Assembly (NCBI GenBank): GCA_046348855.1
Contig: JAXMDK010000005.1
Span: 62,001 to 126,000 of the forward strand
Source: TMP-24 sp046348855
Lineage (GTDB): Bacteria > Pseudomonadota > Alphaproteobacteria > Rhodobacterales > Rhodobacteraceae
Direction: 5' to 3'
DNA length: 64,000 nt
Part shown: positions 58,225 to 64,000 of the stretch, in pieces
Position numbering within the stretch: position 1 is the first letter of the stretch
Layout of the letters: each line of letters starts with the position of its first letter
Notes under the pieces: generated by a model
Databases searched by the model: none
What the model was told of the DNA's origin: nothing
What the model saw: only the letters and a program-made list of their open reading frames with translations
Made by a program: the position numbers and the translations under genes

Positions 58225-58482
58225 CCGGCGGGGAAACCCCTTCCGCTTTTCCCATTAATTGCCTTGCAAGCGTTTGTCATATGGAAAGCGTTCCGTGTAT
58301 TTGGAACCGTACCAGTGGCCGGCGCCGGTTCGGGTGCAATTGTGTCAAGACGTCACGGCCAGGGCTGGGACAGCCTGCACTGGCACCGGGCGTCGTTGGG
58401 GTAGACTGTTGTGCACATTCCTGACCCCGTCGCGCCGTCCGGGAGGGTGCGGCGGGGTTCTTTGCCAAAAGGCGCGGCGGCG
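58225..58482. other. 258-bp gene-free stretch with a GC-rich hairpin near 58424-58456
   Basis: CCCCGTCGC and GCGGCGGGG can pair (one G-T), followed on the plus strand by TTCTTT. It lies between the csaA 3' end and the promoter region of the HTH-like gene, so it may mark the end of the proC-csaA transcript. No gene is seen. Confidence 0.35.
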
Positions 58483-58818
58483 TCAGAACAGCCGCCCGCC
58501 GATGGGCACCTCGTGGCCGGGGCCGATCAGCACCACCTCGCCATCGGCGTCGGGCACGCCCAGCGTCAGCACCTCGGACCGCAGCGGGCCGATCTGGCGC
58601 GGCGGGAAGTTGACCACCGCCAGAACCTGCCGGCCCACCAGTTCCCCGGGTTCGTAGTGCCGGGTGATCTGGGCCGAGGATTTCTTCTCGCCCAGTTCCG
58701 GGCCGAAGTCGATCCACAGCTTCAGCGCCGGCTTGCGCGCCTCGGGGAAGGGTTCGGCGCGGGTGATGCGGCCGACACGGATGTCGACCTTCAGGAAATC
58801 GTCGAAGGAGATTGTCAT
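58483..58818 (-). CDS. csaA: CsaA-type tRNA-binding domain protein
   Basis: The 111-residue OB-fold protein reads FDDFLKVDIRVGRITRAEPF, then KPALKLWIDFGPELGEKKSS, GELVGRQVLAVVNFPPRQIG and SEVLTLGVPDADGEVVLIGP. This is the EMAP-type tRNA-binding fold, standing alone as in CsaA, a chaperone-like protein. The start overlaps the proC stop by four bases. Confidence 0.94.
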   Translation of the reverse strand: MTISFDDFLKVDIRVGRITRAEPFPEARKPALKLWIDFGPELGEKKSSAQITRHYEPGELVGRQVLAVVNFPPRQIGPLRSEVLTLGVPDADGEVVLIGPGHEVPIGGRLF

Positions 58819-59627
58819 TTCCCCAGTTCCCGCCCGCGTTCGGCGGCGGCGTGAACCGCGGCGCGCAAGAGCGCCGGAAAGCCCCGTGTCTCGTCCATCA
58901 GCACCTTCAGCGCCGCCGCGGTGGTGCCGCCGGGCGAGGTGACGTTGACGCGCAACTGGTCGGGCCCTTCGTCCGAGGCTTCGGCCAAAGCCCCGGCCCC
59001 GGCGACCGTCGCCTTGGCCAGCCGCATCGCCAGGTCGGGCGGCAGGCCCTCGGCCGCGCCGGCGGCGGCCAGCGTCTCGATCAGGTGGAAGACGTAGGCC
59101 GGGCCGGAGCCGGATACTGCCGTGACCGCGTCCATCTGGTGTTCGCCGTCGAGCCGCACCACCTGCCCCACCGCCGACAGCAGTTCCTCGGCCAGGTCGA
59201 GATCGGCCGGCGTGGCATGGCTGTTGGCGCAGATCGCGGTGATGCCGCGGCCGATCGCGGCCGGAGTGTTGGGCATGGCCCGCACCAAGTGCGTCGCCGC
59301 GCCCAGGACCGATTCGTAGGTGGCGATGGTGGTGCCCGCCGCCACGGTGACGAACAGGGTCGTCCCCCCGCCCAGTGCCGCCAGTTGCGGCAGGGCCGCG
59401 CCCATCATCTGCGGCTTGACCGCGATCAGCACCACCGCCGGCCGCGCCGGCAGCCCGTCGTTGACATGGACGCCCTGCGCCAGAAGCCAAGGCGAGGGGT
59501 TGGGGTCGATGACCCACACCGCGCCGGGCGCGAGGCCGCGTTTCAGCCAGCCCTGCAGCATGGCCGACCCCATCTTGCCGCAACCCAGCAGCACAAGCCC
59601 GCGCCTGGCGATATCGTTCATCGGCAT
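58815..59627 (-). CDS. proC: pyrroline-5-carboxylate reductase
   Basis: This 270-residue NAD(P)H-dependent enzyme makes proline. Rossmann motif LVLLGCGKMGSAMLQGWLKR; IAVKPQMMGAALPQLAA; RAMPNTPAAIGRGITAI; and the C-terminal signature DQLRVNVTSPGGTTAAALKV. The start is chosen at ATG 59627 (MPMNDIARR) five bases after GGAGG, rather than the inner ATG 59621. It is first of a two-gene run with csaA; the YbjN gene is 53 bp upstream on the same strand. Confidence 0.95.
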   Translation of the reverse strand: MPMNDIARRGLVLLGCGKMGSAMLQGWLKRGLAPGAVWVIDPNPSPWLLAQGVHVNDGLPARPAVVLIAVKPQMMGAALPQLAALGGGTTLFVTVAAGTTIATYESVLGAATHLVRAMPNTPAAIGRGITAICANSHATPADLDLAEELLSAVGQVVRLDGEHQMDAVTAVSGSGPAYVFHLIETLAAAGAAEGLPPDLAMRLAKATVAGAGALAEASDEGPDQLRVNVTSPGGTTAAALKVLMDETRGFPALLRAAVHAAAERGRELGK

Positions 59628-59679
59628 TTGTCCCTCCGTTTGCGCCGACTTTAGCGGCCTGCGCGGCGAGGGAAAGGGG

Positions 59680-60183
59680 TCAGGCGCGGCCGTAAGCCTC
59701 GGCCAGCGCCACGCCCAGCGCCTTTTCAGGGCCATCCTCGCCCCAGGCAACCATCTGGAAGGCCGGATAAAAGCGTTCCGAGGCGGTGACCGCCTGGGTG
59801 ATCATCCGGTCGATCTGTTCGGGCGTGGCGATCTGGCCGCCGGCCAATACCAGCCCATAGCGCCAGACCATCATCTTCTGTTCGGCCCACCAGGTAAAGG
59901 CGCCGGCCCAGACCATGTCGTTGGCGCGGTTGATGAGGTCATGCACCGCCGCCAGCTTTTCGGCCGGCGGGTCATATTCGAAGGTCGAGATCAGCCGCAG
60001 CGTCTCGTCATGGGCCGACCAGGCAAGGGTGAGCGAATAGGTCCGCCACTGGCCCTCGACGGCCATGGCGATCTGGTCGTCGGTCACCCGGTCGAAATCC
60101 CAATCATGGTTTTCGGCCAGCGTCTCGACGATGTCGATGGGATGGATGTCCCCAGAGGTGAGGAAGTCTTCGGAAACTGACAT
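59680..60183 (-). CDS. YbjN domain protein
   Basis: The 167-residue protein has the YbjN fold: IDIVETLAENHDWDFDRVTD, then IAMAVEGQWRTYSLTLAWSA and ISTFEYDPPAEKLAAVHDLI, with AFTWWAEQKMMVWRYGLVLA. YbjN proteins resemble type III secretion chaperones, and Rhodobacteraceae copies are commonly upstream of proC. Function unknown. GAGGCAGGGC precedes the ATG at 60183. Confidence 0.88.
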   Translation of the reverse strand: MSVSEDFLTSGDIHPIDIVETLAENHDWDFDRVTDDQIAMAVEGQWRTYSLTLAWSAHDETLRLISTFEYDPPAEKLAAVHDLINRANDMVWAGAFTWWAEQKMMVWRYGLVLAGGQIATPEQIDRMITQAVTASERFYPAFQMVAWGEDGPEKALGVALAEAYGRA

Positions 60184-60483
60184 GCCCTGCCTCGATTCTT
60201 ATAGGCCCGTCGGGATTGTGCCCCAAGGGCTTGGTGTATCCACAAGGGCCGGAGGTTAGACCCCCTGCCCTTACAAGATATGGTGGGCATATGGGCGGAC
60301 CCTGTAAAGAACTATTTTTATGAATGTTTCGTGGCAGGCGGGTTGACTGTAGCCTGACAGCAAATTTTGCAGTGTTTGACAGAGATATCTGCAGCAGCGT
60401 GATTTTCAAAAACGGGGGTTTCGGCGGGGCTTTCAGGGTTCTTTAACGGCCCCTTAAATGGCCCCGCCGCCTAGCGCAAGCCG
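60184..60483. other. 300-bp gene-free region at the chromosome/prophage boundary
   Basis: The left part holds the YbjN leader on the minus strand. The stretch 60300-60440 is markedly AT-rich for this genome (e.g. ACTATTTTTATGAATG, CAAATTTTGCAGTG) and includes TTGACT at 60344, a possible -35. No coding frame or tRNA is seen, and no direct repeat could be matched because the far end of the element is outside the window. The drop in GC marks the start of a foreign segment. Confidence 0.45.
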
Positions 60484-60822
60484 TCAGCGGGCAAGCCCCT
60501 TCGCCAAGATCAGATCGTTTACGCAGCGACCGTCGCCCAGGTGCAGGCGGCCGAGGAGACGGCCGTACTTCTCCTGCCGGTCGAGGATCGACTCGAGGAG
60601 GATTTCGGTCCCGATTGGGCAGGTCTCGCGCAGGAAGTCGCGGGAGGCGAGACCGGCCTCCCGGTCGGCCCCGTGCAGCTCGGGGGCGTTAAGCCCATAG
60701 AGGCGCACGCTGCGGCCGAGCATCCACTGGCGGAAGCCGAGATCGATATCGAGCGTCACCGTGTCGCCGTCATAGACCGCGCGCAAGATCGCCCGGTAGA
60801 AGTAGAGGTTCTGCGTGTTCAT
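60484..60822 (-). CDS. thermonuclease (SNase-like) family protein
   Basis: The 112-residue protein reads AILRAVYDGDTVTLDIDLGF (staphylococcal-nuclease DGDT motif), then VRLYGLNAPELHGADREAGL with the RLxGxxxPE signature, and RDFLREtC-like and RQEKYGRLLGRLHLGDGRC. The fold is complete but minimal, and lacks a signal peptide. Phage and plasmid copies of this size are common. It is 20 bp after the DNA methylase gene on the same strand. Confidence 0.9.
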   Translation of the reverse strand: MNTQNLYFYRAILRAVYDGDTVTLDIDLGFRQWMLGRSVRLYGLNAPELHGADREAGLASRDFLRETCPIGTEILLESILDRQEKYGRLLGRLHLGDGRCVNDLILAKGLAR

Positions 60823-60842
60823 CGTCCGGCTCCCTTGCCTGG

Positions 60843-61670
60843 TCAGAGGGTGAAGTTGGAAATCAGGAGTTCCGCCGCCGGTCGCGCAGCCCCGCCAGTG
60901 ACCGTGTAGGTGGTCCTGACCTCTGCGATGCGGAAGGCAGCGAACGTCTCGCGGACCTCCGGCAGGTCGTTGATGGAAAGCAGGAAGCGTCCCTTCATGC
61001 CGGCGAGCACCTCGGCGATGCGGGCGAAGTCGGCGCGGGCGAACATGGCCTTGCCGTAGTCGGTCTCGCAGCCCCAGTAGGGCGGGTCGAGGTAGAAGAG
61101 CGTCCCTGCCCCGTCATAGCGGCCGATGAAGTCCGCCCAGTCGAGGCACTCGATGACGACACCGGCAAGGCGGGCGTGGACATCTTCCAGCATGGGCTCC
61201 AGCGTCGTCAGGTTGAACCGCCCCGGCCGGTCCTTCGAGACGCCGAAATTCCGCCCCGATACCTTGCCGCCGAACGCGGTCCGCTGGAGGTAGAGGAACC
61301 GCGCCGCCCTCTCGAGGTCGGTCAGGGTGTCGGGGTTGACCGCGACCAGGCGATTGAACTCTGCCCGCACCGTCAGCTGGAAGCGCAGCATCTCGATGAA
61401 CTGGGGATAATGCCGCTGGAGGATGCGGAACAGGGTGGCCACATCGCGGCCGAAATCGTTGACCACCTCGAGCCGCGGACGTCGGGTCCGCCGGAAGAAG
61501 ATCCCGCCCATGCCGACAAAGGGCTCGGCATAGGTGGCGTGGTCGACGGCGTCGAGGATCGTGGTGATCCGGCGCGCCAGATTGCGCTTGCCGCCCAGCC
61601 AGGGAGCGACCGGCGAGACGGGTTCGACCGGCAGTAACGAAGAAGGTGGAATGGGACTTTCCGTGAACAT
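60843..61670 (-). CDS. DNA adenine methylase (D12 class, Dam-like)
   Basis: The 275-residue N6-adenine methyltransferase has motif I TYAEPFVGMGGIFFRR and the SAM region APWLGGKRNLARRITTILDA. The catalytic motif IV is GTLFYLDPPYWGCETDYG (DPPY). These belong to the D12 class, order as in Dam. The gene has no restriction partner, and phage copies of this type are often solitary. It lies between the tail-type gene and the nuclease gene on the same strand. A GATC specificity is not shown by the sequence. Confidence 0.92.
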   Translation of the reverse strand: MFTESPIPPSSLLPVEPVSPVAPWLGGKRNLARRITTILDAVDHATYAEPFVGMGGIFFRRTRRPRLEVVNDFGRDVATLFRILQRHYPQFIEMLRFQLTVRAEFNRLVAVNPDTLTDLERAARFLYLQRTAFGGKVSGRNFGVSKDRPGRFNLTTLEPMLEDVHARLAGVVIECLDWADFIGRYDGAGTLFYLDPPYWGCETDYGKAMFARADFARIAEVLAGMKGRFLLSINDLPEVRETFAAFRIAEVRTTYTVTGGAARPAAELLISNFTL

Positions 61671-61789
61671 GCGAATCGTGCCTTAAGTGCCGTCCCTGAG
61701 CTCAGGGGCAAGGGAGCGGCCATAAGCTTTGGCTGGTCGGCGGGGGCTCTCGAACTTTCCCCGTGTCGGAGGGCGTTGGCGCGCCCTTC

Positions 61790-61809
61790 GGCCTCCCGTC
61801 CGGGAGGCC
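61790..61809 (-). terminator. hairpin after the tail-type gene
   Basis: GGCCTCCC, GTCC, GGGAGGCC is a perfect 8-bp stem with a 4-nt loop, starting eight bases after the stop of the tail-type gene on the minus strand. No T-run follows, so termination may be partial or factor dependent. Confidence 0.55.
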
Positions 61810-61816
61810 GTCATCT

Positions 61817-64000
61817 TCACGCGCTGAGGGCGCTTTCGAGGATCACCGCGCCGAGGATGATCGTGGTCGAGGAAACCCCGTCCATGTGCGCCCCATAGGT
61901 CGCGGCCCCCGGAGCCTGTTCGTAGCCCGCCACCGCTTCCACATCGTCGGTGGCCGTGCCCGACTTGCCTTCGTAGATCTGGGCCGCGCCCGTCAGCGAC
62001 GCCGCCCCCAGGGTGCCGTTGTTCCGCGCACCCAGGTAGGCCACCACGCAGTTGCTCTTGGTGGTCGAGCGGAAGTGGTCGATCGCGGCCGCCGTCAGGC
62101 CGGTCGAGTTGAAGCCGGTCGCGGCCGTCGCGCCATCGACATAATGGCCAAGGACGATGAGGCCGTTCACCGTGGTGCTGGCGGTGATCTGGATGGTGAC
62201 CAGACCCGTGCCGGGCGCGACGAGGAAGGCGGCACCGATGGCCGCGTTCGAGCGGTTCCCGGAGCCAAGCGCCGTCAGGACCGTGCCGGTGCCGGGGGGG
62301 CGGTTCTTGGGGCCGACCGTGACCGTGTAGGTGGTGGCGGCCGTCCCCGAAAGCCGGGCCATGATCCTGACGAGCAGCGGCCGGTTCTCGAGCGTGAATT
62401 CCACGCTTTCGTACTGTGTCCCGTTCGTCGATGTGACCAACGGCGCAAAGGCGCTGACCGGCGACGAGATCGGATAGGAGGACAGCACCTGGCTGGCGAT
62501 GATCGTGTGCGCCACCGTGTTCTTGATCGAGGCCTTGCGCGACAGGTAGTAGCCCGCATCGGCGGACTGCACGTCATAGGTGCGGCCGTTGGCCCCGCCG
62601 ATCGGCACCCAGGCTTTAAGGCTGGAACCCCGGAACCACTGGTAGGTGCGGGTGATCCCGGCGGGAGCGGTCAGGCCGGCGTCCACGTCGAGGGTCGATC
62701 CGACCGCGTTCGCGCCGCCCACAAGCTGCGGAAGGGTGGCGAAGATCGACGCGCCGGAACGGATGTCGCCGCTCGAGGTCGGACCCATCGGCGGCGCAGA
62801 CCAGTCGATGGGATCGCCGTTCAGGTCGGTCTGAAACAGCCCCGCGGGGGCTTGCGGCACCAGTGAGGCGATATAGGCCATTTCGGTGGCGACGCTCAGG
62901 CCCGGCTGGGTGCGCGCCCCGGACGTGGACTTGAGGGTGAAGTCGCCGTTGACCGCATCGACATAGGCGTTCGCCATCGTTTCGGAAAACTCGCCCGCGA
63001 GCGCGGTGCCCCCGATGCACCAGTTGTTGGTGCGGGTCGATTGGCCGATGGCCGCCGACGGCTTGAAGAGGATGTTGTTGCGCCAATCGAAGCTCACGGC
63101 CGAGTTGACCCCGACGGTGATCCCATTGGTGGCGGTCGTGTCTTGCGGGTCGGGAGCGATGTGGTTGCCGAACACATAGCCGAGGCCCGAAACGCCCCAG
63201 GTCTGCGCCGGCACCTGATTGCCGGCGGCGTTCGAGTTCTGATCGACCACCGCGCGGGTGTCGGTCGGCAGGTAGTTCGCCGGCAGGTAGTTGCCGATGA
63301 TGTGGATCGCGGAGGCGCGCTGGAAGGTCAGGTAGCCGGTGCCGCCCGAGAAGTCGTTGGCATAGATGACGATGTCGTGGCTGTCCTGCTTGGGGTCGAT
63401 CCGGTTCGCGTGGGGCGACATGCCCACGTCCGAGGCCCACAGGTTCAGCGCGATGAGCGCGGCGCGCTGGCCGTAGATCCTGACAGCGGTCGAGCTGATC
63501 TTCTCGAAAAGGCAGCGATAGACGAGGAGGCCCTTGGTCATCTGCGCCATCGACGCCGGGCTCGGGTTCCCCTTCGGATGGAACCCATACATGCCGTAGC
63601 ATTCGGTGATCGACGACTGATCGAGCGTGAAGTCGTTGGCCGACGCCATGTAGAGGCCGAACTGGACCCGCGACTTCGAGCGGACATGCCTCCTGATCCA
63701 GCAGTTCGAGAGCCTGTTGCCCACGGTCGGGTTTTGGCTGATGACCGCCTGGTTCACGTCCTCGTCGAGGCCGGTGTCAGACGCCGTGCCTTCGAGGATC
63801 AGGCCGAACAGGTTGACGTAGTTGGCGCCGTTGAAGTCGAAGTTGCGCGAGCGCGCCGAATATTCGACGCCGCCGGAGACGTTCGCCCGGTTGGCCAGGC
63901 GCAAGAAGTAGGTGGTCGTGCCGTCGCCGTTCGCCTTGAAGGCCCATTCGCCTTCGCAGATGTTCTTCGGGATGTTGCGCAGCCCGACGCGATCCTTGTA
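61817..64000 (-). CDS. phage tail/tailspike-type protein with beta-helix repeats (5' end outside the window)
   Basis: At least 727 residues are readable; the frame is still open at the window edge. The first visible part shows short beta-strand-rich segments with repeated N/G/D turns, as in right-handed parallel beta-helix proteins (FDFNGANYVNLFGLILEGTA, AIHIIGNYLPANYLPTDTRA, DSHDIVIYANDFSGGTGYLT). The last 300 residues are an all-beta, Thr/Ser/Gly-rich region (PKNRPPGTGTVLTALGSG, AATTYTVTVG). No enzyme motif is evident. Tailspikes and tail-fibre tips have this design, and the gene order with a solitary Dam and a small nuclease supports a prophage. A non-phage surface polysaccharide-binding protein is possible. 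Confidence 0.75.
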   Translation of the reverse strand, partial: YKDRVGLRNIPKNICEGEWAFKANGDGTTTYFLRLANRANVSGGVEYSARSRNFDFNGANYVNLFGLILEGTASDTGLDEDVNQAVISQNPTVGNRLSNCWIRRHVRSKSRVQFGLYMASANDFTLDQSSITECYGMYGFHPKGNPSPASMAQMTKGLLVYRCLFEKISSTAVRIYGQRAALIALNLWASDVGMSPHANRIDPKQDSHDIVIYANDFSGGTGYLTFQRASAIHIIGNYLPANYLPTDTRAVVDQNSNAAGNQVPAQTWGVSGLGYVFGNHIAPDPQDTTATNGITVGVNSAVSFDWRNNILFKPSAAIGQSTRTNNWCIGGTALAGEFSETMANAYVDAVNGDFTLKSTSGARTQPGLSVATEMAYIASLVPQAPAGLFQTDLNGDPIDWSAPPMGPTSSGDIRSGASIFATLPQLVGGANAVGSTLDVDAGLTAPAGITRTYQWFRGSSLKAWVPIGGANGRTYDVQSADAGYYLSRKASIKNTVAHTIIASQVLSSYPISSPVSAFAPLVTSTNGTQYESVEFTLENRPLLVRIMARLSGTAATTYTVTVGPKNRPPGTGTVLTALGSGNRSNAAIGAAFLVAPGTGLVTIQITASTTVNGLIVLGHYVDGATAATGFNSTGLTAAAIDHFRSTTKSNCVVAYLGARNNGTLGAASLTGAAQIYEGKSGTATDDVEAVAGYEQAPGAATYGAHMDGVSSTTIILGAVILESALSA

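Noticed and set aside
60190..60290. Possible tRNA, tmRNA or 4.5S RNA beside the prophage edge
   Set aside because: No cloverleaf, TTCGAAT arm or SRP signature could be found on either strand.

Overview
The window is high-GC DNA (mostly G or C at third codon positions) from an alphaproteobacterium, most likely a member of the Rhodobacteraceae/Paracoccaceae. The evidence is the combined gene content: CarD, RpoH, MmcB, a Rhodobacter-type PmtA, TauR/Tpa/Xsc with a SoeABC sulfite dehydrogenase, and a tRNA-His of the divergent alphaproteobacterial type. Most of the window is chromosomal backbone. The last 3.5 kb look like the edge of a prophage.

Layout. 1-1600: a partial lipoprotein, a GYD-domain protein, a frameshifted membrane-protein remnant (start like cytochrome oxidase subunit II) and a LuxR-type C-terminal HTH stub. 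2012-10425: a 1760-residue RTX/cadherin-like secreted protein followed by its type I secretion ATPase and membrane-fusion protein. 10438-16971 (minus): LysR regulator, polyamine-type ABC transporter (binding protein, ATPase, two permeases) and an aminobutyraldehyde-type dehydrogenase, probably a putrescine uptake and oxidation unit. 17141-18811: Na/Pi-cotransporter-PhoU protein.

18813-30087 is a taurine dissimilation block: Tpa makes sulfoacetaldehyde, Xsc splits it phosphorolytically to acetyl phosphate and sulfite, AckA turns acetyl phosphate into acetate and ATP, a TauE/SafE permease can export a sulfur anion or organosulfonate product, and SoeABC oxidises sulfite to sulfate at the membrane. 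Two copies of a 23-nt-phased TGGACCTA-type direct repeat lie before tpa and before xsc and look like TauR operators. The tauR gene itself carries a one-base deletion near its 3' end.

30063-41043: truncated haemoglobin, a DUF1989-DUF1989-GcvT fusion, EamA transporter, CarD, FdxA, S4 protein, SUV3-like helicase, TPR protein, SCP2 protein, hydrolase and glutathione transferase. 41332-46242 (minus): an Anbu (proteasome-like) peptidase operon with transglutaminase, alpha-E and circularly permuted ATP-grasp partners, plus an upstream DUF2189 membrane protein. 46447-51055: two peptidases, a host-attachment protein and a Gfo/Idh/MocA oxidoreductase. 51125-53191 (minus): psd-pssA-pmtA, which together convert CDP-diacylglycerol to phosphatidylcholine through PS and PE. 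53365-60183: RpoH, RluD, two tRNAs, MmcB, CsaA, ProC, YbjN and small conserved proteins. 60484-64000 (minus): nuclease, DNA adenine methylase and a large beta-helix tail-type protein cut by the window end, consistent with a prophage margin.

The strongest candidates for a second look are the Anbu operon, the DUF1989-GcvT fusion, the taurine cassette with its operators and frameshifted regulator, and the domain inserted into a cadherin-like repeat of the RTX protein.
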